DNA of 64,000 nt from Oligoflexus sp. Its GTDB lineage: Bacteria > Bdellovibrionota_B > Oligoflexia > Oligoflexales > Oligoflexaceae. A model generated the notes under the pieces. It was not told where the DNA came from and did no database searches. It worked only from the letters and a program-made list of their open reading frames with translations. Position numbers and translations under genes: made by a program. Below, one piece after another: positions 1 to 8,235 of this stretch (positions are counted from its first letter, which is position 1; each line of letters starts with the position of its first letter). The stretch lies in the NCBI RefSeq assembly GCF_035712445.1, contig NZ_DASTAT010000034.1, forward strand, positions 1 through 64,000, given 5' to 3'.

Positions 1-446
1 TGGCGAAGAAAACAGTGGGGCTCGGTGATCTGGAGAACTGGACGCCTTCGCTCTTGGATGACACGCACTGCATGCGGGATCAGCTCACCCAGATCTGCGA
101 CAGTCAGCTGCGCGAAGGTCAGTCGATCAAACTCAAGATCGGAACGCTCCAGACTCTTATGCAGCTTGTCGATCAAACCCAGTCCTTTACCTTGATTCCC
201 GGCCTGGCGCGCACGACCTTGAGTGCGGTGCAGCAGAAGGAGCAGATCAAGGACTTCAGTGAACCTATTCCCACGCGGAAGGTCAGTCTCGTCTATCACC
301 GTTCTTTTTTGAAAAAGCCACTGATCGAGGCGCTCCTGAAGACGGTCCAAAGCCACCTGCCGCCGGGAGTTCTGACGCAAGCCCCGAATACCAAAGTCAA
401 AGTTCTCGATCCCGGCCCCCAGCACTTCCTGCCCTCTCATAGTTAA
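1..446 (+). CDS. oxyR: OxyR hydrogen-peroxide-sensing LysR regulator, C-terminal part
   Basis: The frame is open to the left edge, so only the last ~147 residues of the effector domain are present and the HTH lies outside the window. The segment LLDDTHCMRDQLTQIC carries two cysteines nine residues apart inside a HCxRDQ context. This matches the peroxide-sensing pair of E. coli OxyR (C199/C208), which forms a disulfide on oxidation. The GTG at position 15 is internal to the domain and is not a start. A catalase gene and an OxyR-like palindrome directly downstream agree with the call. The identification rests on the cysteine motif and context; other LysR proteins lack this pair. Confidence 0.88.
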   Translation, partial: AKKTVGLGDLENWTPSLLDDTHCMRDQLTQICDSQLREGQSIKLKIGTLQTLMQLVDQTQSFTLIPGLARTTLSAVQQKEQIKDFSEPIPTRKVSLVYHRSFLKKPLIEALLKTVQSHLPPGVLTQAPNTKVKVLDPGPQHFLPSHS

Positions 447-474
447 AAACTATCAAACCATAGTATTTTGATAT
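439..474. promoter_or_regulatory. OxyR-like tandem binding site
   Basis: The sequence reads ATAG-N7-CTAT-N6-ATAG-N7-ATAT. The known OxyR consensus is four ATAG/CTAT elements separated by 7 bases. The first pair, ATAGTT-AAA-AACTAT, is a perfect inverted repeat. The middle spacing is one base short and the last element is one base off. The site overlaps the oxyR stop codon and sits about 75 bp before the ankyrin gene. It is therefore placed to activate the ankyrin-catalase pair. Confidence 0.65.
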
Positions 475-548
475 TTTTGAAAAATAAGGTTTGGGTCGAT
501 ACTCCTTATGTGGCCAGAGAAGAGGTCACTGAGGAAAGGAACCCATCC

Positions 549-1034
549 ATGCGAAGTTGGAACCAATACAAGACCACCTTTGGAAGTAGCGAGGCCTTTC
601 ATGAGGCCGCCCGCAGTGGCGATGTTCTGCAAATTGCGCGTCTGGCCGATCAAATGCGGGACATTGATGAAAAGAATGCCAAGGGCTATTCGGCGCTGAT
701 GCTGGCCGCTTACAATGGACAGCTTGAAGCCAGCCGCTATCTGATCTCGATCGGTGCTGACCTGAATTCCACCGATCCTGCCGGAAACAGCATACTCATG
801 GGTGTGGCCTTCAAAGGACACAAGGACATTCTTGAACTTCTCCTGAAGTTTGGTGCCAATCCTCTCCATAAAAATCGCGCCGGGCAGGATGCTCTGCAAT
901 TCGCCCAAATGTTTGGACGCTTTGATTGCGCCGAGCTTTTGCAGAAGGGTGAACCCCAAGCCCCTTGGCTGCAGATGCTCATCGCCTGGTTCGGATATAT
1001 CAACCCTTTTAAACGTGTAAGGAAAGCCGCATGA
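549..1034 (+). CDS. Ankyrin-repeat protein upstream of catalase (AnkB-like)
   Basis: This 161-residue protein has about three ankyrin repeats, recognisable by [32 protein letters not shown] and [16 protein letters not shown]. It has no signal peptide, so it is probably cytoplasmic. The ATG at 549 is chosen because GAGGAAAGGA lies nine bases before it; an earlier in-frame ATG at 468 has no such site. The stop overlaps the catalase start (ATGA), implying translational coupling. Ankyrin proteins beside catalases, such as AnkB near KatB in Pseudomonas, are linked to full catalase activity. A similar helper role here is inferred from position. Confidence 0.8.
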   Translation: MRSWNQYKTTFGSSEAFHEAARSGDVLQIARLADQMRDIDEKNAKGYSALMLAAYNGQLEASRYLISIGADLNSTDPAGNSILMGVAFKGHKDILELLLKFGANPLHKNRAGQDALQFAQMFGRFDCAELLQKGEPQAPWLQMLIAWFGYINPFKRVRKAA

Positions 1035-2470
1035 AAAAGCCCGTGTTAACAACTGCAGGTGGTCATCCCGTCAGCCAAAACCAGCATTCCCTGACCGCAG
1101 GAAGCCGTGGTCCTCTGCTCATGCAGGACATGCACCTCGTGGAGAAGCTTGCCCACTTCAATCGTGAGCGGATTCCAGAGCGGGTTGTGCATGCGAAAGG
1201 TTCCGGTGCTTACGGCACCTTCACGGTCACTCAGGATATCACCCGCTTCACACGGGCTTCGGTCTTTGCCGGCATTGGCAAGACAACGCCGACTTTCCTG
1301 CGTTTTTCGACCGTGGCGGGTGAACGCGGATCGGCGGACACCGAACGCGACCCACGCGGCTTTGCTTTGAAGTTTTATACTGACGAAGGCATCTGGGATA
1401 TCGTCGGCAACAATACGCCCGTATTCTTTGAGCGCGACCCTTTGAAGTTCCCTGACTTCATTCACTCGCAAAAACGTGATCCGCGGACCGGCTACAAGAA
1501 TCCGATCCGCATGTGGGACTATTGGTCCAGAGCCCCGGAAGCCATGCATCAGATCACGATACTTTTCAGTGATCGCGGCATTCCCGATGGCTATCGTTAC
1601 ATGAATGGTTACGGCAGCCATACCTTCAGTCTTTGGAATAACGGCGGTGAACGCTTCTGGGTGAAGTTCCATTTCAAATCCATGCAGGGGATCAAGAACC
1701 TGCCGCCGGAAAAAGCCGCCCAGCTTGCCGGATCGGATCCTGATTATGCCGGACGCGATCTGTTCGAAGCCATTGAAGCCGGTCAGTTTCCGCGCTGGAA
1801 AATGATGGTTCAGATCATGCCGGAGCTGGATGCCGAGCGCCAAAGCTTCAATCCTTTCGACCTGACCAAGGTGTGGCCGCATAACGAATATCCTTTGCAG
1901 GAAGTCGGGATTCTGGAGTTGAATCGCAACCCCGAGAATTATTTTGCCGAAGTGGAGCAGGCCGCATTTTCGCCCGCCAACGTTCCTCCTGGAATTGGCT
2001 ATTCACCGGACAAGATGCTGCAGGCCCGACTCTTTGCTTATCCCGATGCCGCTCGCTATCGCATCGGTGTGAACTATCAGAGTCTGCCCGTGAACCGTCC
2101 TCTGAATCAGGTGACCGCGTATCACCGCGATGGCGGCATGCGCTTTGATAACAACGGTGGGCGCGTGGATAACTATGAACCGAATGGATTCAACGGACCG
2201 GCCCAGGATGAGTCGGTGACCGAACCACCGCTCAGAATTCGTGGTGATGCCTTCCGCTACGATGCGCACCGTGAGAACGATGACTTCACGCAGGCGGGCA
2301 ACCTTTATCGGATTTTGACCGGGGAAGAGCGGGAGCGCCTGACCGATAACATCGCGGCGGCGATGCGGGGCGTGCCGGCCGAGATCCTGAGACCCAATAT
2401 CGAACACTTCCTGCGCTGCGATCAGGACTACGGTCTGAAAATTGCGGCCAAGGTGGGAATCAAGTTGTAA
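1031..2470 (+). CDS. katA: Monofunctional heme catalase
   Basis: This 479-residue protein has the length of small-subunit catalases and breaks hydrogen peroxide into water and oxygen. The active-site histidine H54 is in [12 protein letters not shown], the catalytic asparagine is in VGNNTPVFF (residues 125-133), and the heme-ligating tyrosine Y337 is in [14 protein letters not shown]. There is no signal peptide. It overlaps the ankyrin gene by four bases and ends just before a strong terminator, so the two form one operon behind the OxyR-like site at 439-474. Peroxide induction through OxyR is the expected control. Confidence 0.96.
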   Translation: MKKPVLTTAGGHPVSQNQHSLTAGSRGPLLMQDMHLVEKLAHFNRERIPERVVHAKGSGAYGTFTVTQDITRFTRASVFAGIGKTTPTFLRFSTVAGERGSADTERDPRGFALKFYTDEGIWDIVGNNTPVFFERDPLKFPDFIHSQKRDPRTGYKNPIRMWDYWSRAPEAMHQITILFSDRGIPDGYRYMNGYGSHTFSLWNNGGERFWVKFHFKSMQGIKNLPPEKAAQLAGSDPDYAGRDLFEAIEAGQFPRWKMMVQIMPELDAERQSFNPFDLTKVWPHNEYPLQEVGILELNRNPENYFAEVEQAAFSPANVPPGIGYSPDKMLQARLFAYPDAARYRIGVNYQSLPVNRPLNQVTAYHRDGGMRFDNNGGRVDNYEPNGFNGPAQDESVTEPPLRIRGDAFRYDAHRENDDFTQAGNLYRILTGEERERLTDNIAAAMRGVPAEILRPNIEHFLRCDQDYGLKIAAKVGIKL

Positions 2471-2489
2471 CGCGAGCTCCGAACATAAA

Positions 2490-2527
2490 AGACGCCAGGT
2501 GTTAAGCCTGGCGTCTCCTTGTTTTTT
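2490..2527. terminator. Bidirectional terminator after catalase
   Basis: A perfect 10-bp stem, AGACGCCAGG / CCTGGCGTCT with a 7-base loop, is followed by CCTTGTTTTTTG on the plus strand and TTTTATG on the minus strand. It can end both the catalase transcript and the converging SET-domain transcript. Confidence 0.85.
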
Positions 2528-2564
2528 GAGCATGACGTTTCAGACAAGGGGCGAGAGCGGCCTC

Positions 2565-3218
2565 TTATTCGGAACGCTCAAGACTGCGTTTCCGTTCGTT
2601 GCGATAGCGCAGTTCCGGGGTCGGCCGGGCGCCTTCCACGAACTTCTGCGAACGCACGGAAATATAGGCATTGCCTGTTTCCAGGTAGCCGTTCAGCTGA
2701 CTGAGTGTGTTGCGATCAAAGAACTTCAGAAGCGGCTGATCCACCAGATAAAAATGGGTCAGAGCGTCCGACACCAGCCCATCATAATGATCAGCATAGG
2801 TATCGAAGTCGGAGGGACGAGCCACACCGCGGCAGCCTTCTTTGCAGCAGGCCAGCGGAATTTCCTCATCCAGGTTCAAAAGACCATAATCGTCCGTGAC
2901 CTCTTCACCGGGTGCGATATCACGCAGAGCGATTTCGAAACCATAGCCCGTTGTCACTGTGTTGGGATTACAGCAGTGATTCACATAGCGGCCATGGTCC
3001 CAGCTCAAAACGTAGTCGCCCTTGGGGTCGATATACGAATATTTTTCAATAATATCCGTATACGCGGGATTTTTGAGCAAGGCGGCATCGCGCTCCACGA
3101 TGATCTCGAGCTGATCCCGCACATAAACCGCTGTGCCTTTGGGAATCAACTTGGTTGCAAAGACACCGTAACCGATCTCTTTGCTAACCCACTTTAACTT
3201 GGTGTCGGGGTGTATCAT
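2565..3218 (-). CDS. SET-domain protein (putative protein-lysine methyltransferase)
   Basis: This 217-residue protein carries the SET-fold signatures in order: GYGVFAT near residue 16 (SAM pocket), YVNHCCNPN near 94 (compare RFINHSCNPN) and EEVTDDYG near 119 (compare ELTYDYG). A cysteine-containing stretch CCKEGCRG, reminiscent of a post-SET zinc site, follows. SET enzymes transfer methyl groups from SAM to lysines. The bacterial target cannot be inferred. A GGGAGAGAG site precedes the ATG. The gene is read separately from the deiminase-like gene upstream, leaving 27 bases between the two coding regions. Confidence 0.82.
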   Translation of the reverse strand: MIHPDTKLKWVSKEIGYGVFATKLIPKGTAVYVRDQLEIIVERDAALLKNPAYTDIIEKYSYIDPKGDYVLSWDHGRYVNHCCNPNTVTTGYGFEIALRDIAPGEEVTDDYGLLNLDEEIPLACCKEGCRGVARPSDFDTYADHYDGLVSDALTHFYLVDQPLLKFFDRNTLSQLNGYLETGNAYISVRSQKFVEGARPTPELRYRNERKRSLERSE

Positions 3219-3245
3219 GTAGGCTCTCTCCCACGTTAAAAATGG

Positions 3246-4451
3246 TCATGGCTTAGGCTTTGCCGCCAAATGACTCGTATCGGGTACAATCGCTTCAAGA
3301 TCGGGGAGGTGGAACGTTATACAGTGAAAGGCCCCCCCGTCCTTGATCAAGTCGTCTGCCTTCAGAAAAACCGGCTTGAGTCCGGCTTCCTGATATATCT
3401 TCTGAACCTCTTCCTCATAGGACGCGTAATACCGCTGATCCGGATAGGTGCCTCGACTGGGGTCGGGGTTCTTGTAACTTGGAATGATCACTGTATCGTT
3501 TACTATCACAGAATTCACATAAGTAAAGAAAATATCGTTGACCGGCAGCGGCATCGGTACCCGGATCACCCGAAAATTTTTGGCGAGCTCCTGGGCGATC
3601 CGATCCAATTCGACCTTGATCTTGGGAATCTTGACTTTGGCGTCGGAATCCACCTCGCTGAGAAGAGCCATGGCGCGATCCTCGATCTCGTTGACCAGGA
3701 TCGTGTCCTTGTTGACGAATTTTAAAAACATGTCGACATGCGGATGTGGGATTTGGCTCACAATTTTTGTTCGGCGGCAGCCCAGAGCCAGTTCGAAAAT
3801 ATCCGCGACGTGATCGCTCAACGCAAAATCGGGATCCTTGGTACGATTCGACTCCGGATCATCCCACATCTCTTCCGAGACGACGCAGGTTTCACCGTTG
3901 GTCATGAAATTGCCGCCATCCATCACGATGGGCAGATGCTCGACGCTTGAGTTGATGGCCAGAGCGAACTGATGAATCGCGGCGTCGTCGTAGCTGTTGC
4001 CGTCGCGGTAAACAAAGTCGACGAAGCTTGGAGTCGGCGGAAGGAAGGGATAGATTCGGAGCACGGGGATGGGAAAATAATCCCGGAGCCAGGGGCTTTC
4101 ATGTTCGAGCTGCACCCGGGTGATGAGTTTCATCTCATCCGCTTTGAAGGGCTTCTTTTTCGCAAAGAGTTCTTCGACCTGATCCTTGAAGGCCGCGGTC
4201 ATGAAGATATAGACTTTCGCGTTGGCCTTCAGTATTTCCCGCACCAATTCAATGCCGGATTCCCGGAACAGAATCTGCTCGCTGATGGCGACACCAAACA
4301 TAGGCTCGTATTCAGCCACCGGCCGTGGATGGATCGTTTTATCCATTTTGAAGGGGGAAATTTGGATCTTTTGCGGAGCCCAGTTCTGATAGCCCAGAAC
4401 AGCAGCGATGGCGAGCAAGCAGGTTGCTGGCAGAAGCAGTTTCTTTTTCAT
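3246..4451 (-). CDS. Peptidylarginine/agmatine deiminase-family exported protein
   Basis: This 401-residue protein belongs to the porphyromonas-type PAD / agmatine deiminase family. Visible signatures are WLRDYFPIP, a DGGNF segment, HVDMFLKFVN and a C-terminal GGAFHCIT with the expected nucleophilic cysteine. An N-terminal hydrophobic stretch (MKKKLLLPATCLLAIAAVLG) suggests export or membrane anchoring, unlike cytosolic agmatine deiminases. The ATG at 4451 is used; a longer TTG start at 4502 would fall inside the terminator hairpin of the preceding gene. The substrate (free agmatine or protein arginine) is unresolved. Confidence 0.75.
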   Translation of the reverse strand: MKKKLLLPATCLLAIAAVLGYQNWAPQKIQISPFKMDKTIHPRPVAEYEPMFGVAISEQILFRESGIELVREILKANAKVYIFMTAAFKDQVEELFAKKKPFKADEMKLITRVQLEHESPWLRDYFPIPVLRIYPFLPPTPSFVDFVYRDGNSYDDAAIHQFALAINSSVEHLPIVMDGGNFMTNGETCVVSEEMWDDPESNRTKDPDFALSDHVADIFELALGCRRTKIVSQIPHPHVDMFLKFVNKDTILVNEIEDRAMALLSEVDSDAKVKIPKIKVELDRIAQELAKNFRVIRVPMPLPVNDIFFTYVNSVIVNDTVIIPSYKNPDPSRGTYPDQRYYASYEEEVQKIYQEAGLKPVFLKADDLIKDGGAFHCITFHLPDLEAIVPDTSHLAAKPKP

Positions 4452-4493
4452 CGTCAGTCGTCGGCGTCCATGAAAAGTCCCTAAAAGCAAAGG

Positions 4494-4517
4494 GGGCAAC
4501 AAGAGATCATGTTGCCC
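4494..4517 (-). terminator. Hairpin after the OmpA-like gene
   Basis: A seven-base-pair stem GGGCAAC / GTTGCCC with a 10-base loop is followed on the minus strand by CCCTTTGCTTTT. It lies 27 bases past the OmpA-like stop, so it probably ends that transcript. Confidence 0.55.
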
Positions 4518-4544
4518 GATTTCGTTTGAAATAGATACAGTTAA

Positions 4545-5396
4545 TCAGCGGGGGAGGGGCTGGGATTTCACCTTCAGGATGATCCTTCGGGCTTCCTCAG
4601 CTCGACCTGGCAGATAAGGTTCGTCCAGGGGTTCGGTTTCGCCCAGGCCGATGGCCACGACACGGTTCGGATCAAGACCGAGTTCCTCGATCAGCACCTG
4701 CCGAACAGTCATGGCTCTTTGATAGGATTCCACCTGATTGCTCTGACTGTCACCCTTGGGATCGGTGTGACCTTCGACCAGGAGCAAGGGGGCATGCGCA
4801 TCCATGAGAATCTGAGCCTGCTCGATGAGAAATTTTCGCCCCTCGGCAGAAAGTTCAAACGTCGTGGGAAAGTTTTTTGGATCTATGAAAAGTCGTTCAT
4901 AAGTCAGAGTGCGATTGGGCAAAATGCGAAGGCTCTGACTGATTTTCAATTCCTGCGGCTCAGCCCGGTCTCCGACCATGAGTCCCGGTGCCTCGGGAAA
5001 ATACAAACCCGAATCCTTGGATCCATCTTCCGTGACTTCCGCCAGGGTATAATGTTCGCGGACCTCGGTAGTTTTCAAAAGGGCCGTGGGAATTCCCTGC
5101 CGACTGGTCTGCAAAAGAGTGCCGGGCAGCAGTCCATCGCGCTGTCCCCCAGCCAAAAGTGCGATTAAACGACGTCCCTGCTTTTGAATTTTGACCACAG
5201 CAAGCCCGGCTGACGCCTCTTCCCCAGGGGAAAGCGCAGCTGGTTCAGGCTCACAGGAAGGAGCGGCCGGCCTGAGCTTCACGGCGCTGAGTTTCCTGTA
5301 GACAACTTCTCCATGACTATGGTTTGTAAGTGCAGCGAGAGACATGCACAAAGCCATTATGATCCAGTTTGTACGGACATTCTTAAGTGCTACCAT
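4545..5396 (-). CDS. OmpA-family cell-envelope protein
   Basis: This 283-residue protein has an N-terminal signal peptide (hydrophobic IIMALCMSLAALTNHSHG) and a C-terminal OmpA/MotB-type peptidoglycan-binding domain. The domain is recognised by LLVEGHTDPKGD and RAMTVRQVLIEELGLDPNRVVAIGLGE. The central ~100 residues are not recognised. The domain tethers proteins to peptidoglycan in the periplasm. ATG 5396 is preferred over an in-frame GTG at 5405, though no strong ribosome site decides between them. The gene is divergent from the IGPS-like gene. Confidence 0.82.
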   Translation of the reverse strand: MVALKNVRTNWIIMALCMSLAALTNHSHGEVVYRKLSAVKLRPAAPSCEPEPAALSPGEEASAGLAVVKIQKQGRRLIALLAGGQRDGLLPGTLLQTSRQGIPTALLKTTEVREHYTLAEVTEDGSKDSGLYFPEAPGLMVGDRAEPQELKISQSLRILPNRTLTYERLFIDPKNFPTTFELSAEGRKFLIEQAQILMDAHAPLLLVEGHTDPKGDSQSNQVESYQRAMTVRQVLIEELGLDPNRVVAIGLGETEPLDEPYLPGRAEEARRIILKVKSQPLPR

Positions 5397-5528
5397 GGCC
5401 ACCACACAAGGCTACGGGTCCTTCTGTCTTCCAGGTAAGAAATCGGCACGACCCGTCAAAGCTTTAGACACCATCCTGCAAGTCTCTCAAATGACTGATG
5501 ATTTTATTGAGAAAGCCAGGGGGCGGAC

Positions 5529-6191
5529 ATGAAAGAATTTCTGGATGTCCTGCTTGAAGAGATGGACAAAAAGCTTTCGGCCGATGATGCGGCCGTCTAT
5601 TTGAATCGCCTCAGGAGCCTTGCCACCACGGCTCCACCCCGAAGGGCGATACCCAGTCGGGGTTCCGGATCTCCCATCCGCGCTGCCGCCGCAAAAACAG
5701 CTCCCGATTCCAGGTTCTTTCAAGCAAGACCGGATGTGGAGCTGTTCTTTTATGAGCTGAAAGAGGAGCGGGCCGAGCCGCGCTGGTTCCGTCTTGCGAA
5801 AGAGCTGGACCCGACCCGTGCGTTTGGACGTTGGGATCCCTTAAAAGGCGAGGCGCAGGTCCTCGAAACCATCGCCATGGGCGCGGATATCTATAGTTTG
5901 AATGTTCAGGATCATGATGAGGCCACGCTGCAGTACCTGGCGGAAGTCGGCGTGGATTACGGTGTGCCCGTGCTTCTGCGCTGCCATGCGGAAGACGATC
6001 TGGCCCGCGCGCTCTTTGTCGAGGCGGACACATGGATTGGACTCGAAGACGCCGTGGCGGTTCCCGAGCTTTTGGAACTGCCTATTTTTAAGGGTCGGAA
6101 GGTTCTGTTGCCCTATGGCAACTCTGAAGGAATGACCCATCATCAGCTGAAAGAATTGATTCTTCATTTTGAAATAGAAGAGGAGCCCTGA
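5529..6191 (+). CDS. Degenerate indole-3-glycerol-phosphate-synthase-like barrel protein
   Basis: This is a 220-residue protein. Residues ~115-215 align by eye with IGPS (TrpC): GADIYSLNVQDHDEATLQYL, then GVPVLLRCHAEDDLARAL, then ADTWIGLEDAV. The matching TrpC blocks include LTEVSNEEEQERA and VGINNRDL. The catalytic lysine block (KKASPSKG) is missing, and the expected Glu, Asn and ESG residues are replaced by Arg, Glu/Asp and YGNS. The N-terminal ~65 residues are Ala/Ser/Pro-rich. It lies 2 bases before purM, so it is co-transcribed with nucleotide genes. A GGGGCGG site precedes the ATG. The function is unknown; a non-catalytic or altered enzyme is inferred. Confidence 0.5.
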   Translation: MKEFLDVLLEEMDKKLSADDAAVYLNRLRSLATTAPPRRAIPSRGSGSPIRAAAAKTAPDSRFFQARPDVELFFYELKEERAEPRWFRLAKELDPTRAFGRWDPLKGEAQVLETIAMGADIYSLNVQDHDEATLQYLAEVGVDYGVPVLLRCHAEDDLARALFVEADTWIGLEDAVAVPELLELPIFKGRKVLLPYGNSEGMTHHQLKELILHFEIEEEP

Positions 6192-6193
6192 CG

Positions 6194-7222
6194 ATGACCG
6201 AGCAAAAAGGCAAAGATCTTTACAAGGAATCCGGTGTGGACGTGGCCAAAGGTGATGCCCTTGTGGATTGGCTGCAGAGTCGCAAAGCCGACCAGGTAAA
6301 AGGTGGTGAAGTCGTCTCGGGCATCGGCGGCTTCGCGGCGCTCTTCCGCCCCGATTTTTCCGGTATGGAAGATCCGCTTTTGGTGTCCGGTACCGATGGG
6401 GTCGGAACCAAGGTGCTGCTGGGTATTGAGCATGATCAGCTCGAAGGCCTTGGCGTGGACCTCGTCGCCATGTGCGTGAATGATCTTTATACCGTCGGTG
6501 GTCGTCCGCTCTTCTTCCTTGATTACTACGCGACCGGAATTCTGGATGAAAAACAATTCAAAGCCATTCTCTCCGGGATCAGAAAAGGCCTCGAACAGTC
6601 GAACGCGGCGCTCCTGGGTGGAGAAACTGCCGAGCTTCCCGGACTCTATGAAAAAGGGCATTTCGACCTTGCCGGCTTTGTGGTCGGTGTGGTGGATGGA
6701 AAGAAACGTCTGCGCCCCGAGCTGGTGCAGCGCGGAGATAAACTGATTGCTTTGAGCGCGAGCGGATTCCACAGTAACGGCTATTCGCTCGTCAGAAAGT
6801 GGCTTGCGGAAAAACCTGTGGATCAGGCCACGCTGAACCGCATTCTGGAACCCACAAAGATTTATTATGAAGTGCCGGAACTTTTGAAGCGTCTGGGTTG
6901 GGGGCCCTTGCATGGGCTCGCCAATATCACCGGCGGCGGCATTTCGGGCAACCTGCCACGCGTTCTGCCGGAAGGCTTGGATCCCGAGATTGATCCGAAG
7001 AAAATTCCAACGCCTGACTGGATGCGCGCATTCTACGAAAGTCATGGCGCGCGTTTTGAAGACGTGGAAGGCGTGTTCAATATGGGAGCCGGCATGATCG
7101 CAGTGGTGGCCGCAGACGCGGAAGCGACGTTCCACCAGATCTGCAAGGACCTTGGGCTCGGCAGCACGACCATCGGGCAGATGATCCCGGGCTCCGGCGA
7201 GTCGACCGTTCGTTATCTTTAA
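6194..7222 (+). CDS. purM: Phosphoribosylformylglycinamidine cyclo-ligase (AIR synthetase)
   Basis: This 342-residue protein is typical of PurM, the fifth step of purine synthesis, which closes the imidazole ring of AIR using ATP. It begins with YKESGVDVAKGDALVDWL and contains the ATP-site motif LVSGTDGVGTKVLLG. Further family blocks are GVDLVAMCVNDLYTVGGRPL, LGGETAELPGLY, SASGFHSNGYSLVR and the glycine-rich GLANITGGGISGNLPRVLP. It follows the IGPS-like gene by 2 bases and precedes pyrB by 14, linking purine and pyrimidine synthesis in one transcript. Confidence 0.97.
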   Translation: MTEQKGKDLYKESGVDVAKGDALVDWLQSRKADQVKGGEVVSGIGGFAALFRPDFSGMEDPLLVSGTDGVGTKVLLGIEHDQLEGLGVDLVAMCVNDLYTVGGRPLFFLDYYATGILDEKQFKAILSGIRKGLEQSNAALLGGETAELPGLYEKGHFDLAGFVVGVVDGKKRLRPELVQRGDKLIALSASGFHSNGYSLVRKWLAEKPVDQATLNRILEPTKIYYEVPELLKRLGWGPLHGLANITGGGISGNLPRVLPEGLDPEIDPKKIPTPDWMRAFYESHGARFEDVEGVFNMGAGMIAVVAADAEATFHQICKDLGLGSTTIGQMIPGSGESTVRYL

Positions 7223-7236
7223 GAGGGGATTGATTT

Positions 7237-8235
7237 ATGGATGACACAACAGCCATACCACTTCATGTTCTGAGCAGTTCACAGTTTGATCGCCCTTTTT
7301 TGGATCATATGTGCCAGCTGACCGATACCATCCGCCGCTTTGATAAGTCCAAGGAAGGCCTGATGTATCTGCAGGGGCTGCTGGCTCATCGTCGGGCCAT
7401 GCTGTATTTTACGCAGCCGTCGACTCGGACCTTTCTCTCCTTTCAAACCGCCTGCCAGATCGTGGGCATGGGGACGAACGAGATTCGCGATTCCTCGACG
7501 AGTTCGGAGCGTAAAGGGGAAAGCATCGAGGATTCGCTGCGCACCTTTTCGAGTTACGTCGATGTCATCATCATGCGGACTCCGGAACCAGGACTCTGCG
7601 ATCGCATTGCGAATCTTCTGAATGAAACCGAAAGGCCCATACCGATCGTTAATGCAGGATCGGGACCGGATGAGCATCCGACCCAGGCCTTGCTTGATAT
7701 TTATACTTTGAACCGAAGCTTCGTGAAGCTTGGCGGAATTGATGGCAAGACCATCATGATGGTCGGCGATCTGAAGCGCGGCCGGACCATCCGTTCCTTG
7801 AGCGGACTTTTGAGCAACTACCGCGATGTGAAGATCCTCTTCGTTTCGCCTCCCGAATTCCGCATCAGTGATGACCTCAGGCAGAAGCTGAAGCAGAAGG
7901 GCCAGAAGTTCGAAGAGACCGATCAGTTCGAGGACGCTTTGCGCGTGGCGGATGCCGTTTACATGACCCGCGTGCAGGATGAATATGATACCGATGGCGA
8001 GTCGAAGAAGGTGGATTACCGCCGCTTCCATCTGAAGGCCGAGCACCTGCCTTTGATGAAAACCACATCGGTGATCATGCACCCACTGCCCCGTCGGCAG
8101 GAGCTTGATGTCGCGATTGATAACGATCCGCGCGCCAAGTACTGGCGTCAGGAAAGAAACGGCATGTGGACAAGGGTGGCGCTGCTGACTAAGATCTTCG
8201 GAGTGGATCGGAAAATCGTTCTGCCGGAGCTTTAA
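7237..8235 (+). CDS. pyrB: Aspartate carbamoyltransferase catalytic chain
   Basis: This 332-residue protein catalyses carbamoyl phosphate + aspartate to carbamoyl aspartate in UMP synthesis. Family motifs are YFTQPSTRTFLSF (carbamoyl-phosphate loop), HPTQALLDIYT, and HPLPRRQELD near the C-terminus. An RBS-like AAGAGGGG precedes the ATG. No pyrI regulatory-chain gene is nearby. The stop overlaps the next start by one base (TAATG), indicating coupling to the amidase gene. Confidence 0.95.
   Translation: MDDTTAIPLHVLSSSQFDRPFLDHMCQLTDTIRRFDKSKEGLMYLQGLLAHRRAMLYFTQPSTRTFLSFQTACQIVGMGTNEIRDSSTSSERKGESIEDSLRTFSSYVDVIIMRTPEPGLCDRIANLLNETERPIPIVNAGSGPDEHPTQALLDIYTLNRSFVKLGGIDGKTIMMVGDLKRGRTIRSLSGLLSNYRDVKILFVSPPEFRISDDLRQKLKQKGQKFEETDQFEDALRVADAVYMTRVQDEYDTDGESKKVDYRRFHLKAEHLPLMKTTSVIMHPLPRRQELDVAIDNDPRAKYWRQERNGMWTRVALLTKIFGVDRKIVLPEL

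Noticed and set aside
468..548. Longer start for the ankyrin protein
   Set aside because: It would begin inside the OxyR-like site and has no ribosome site; ATG 549 does.
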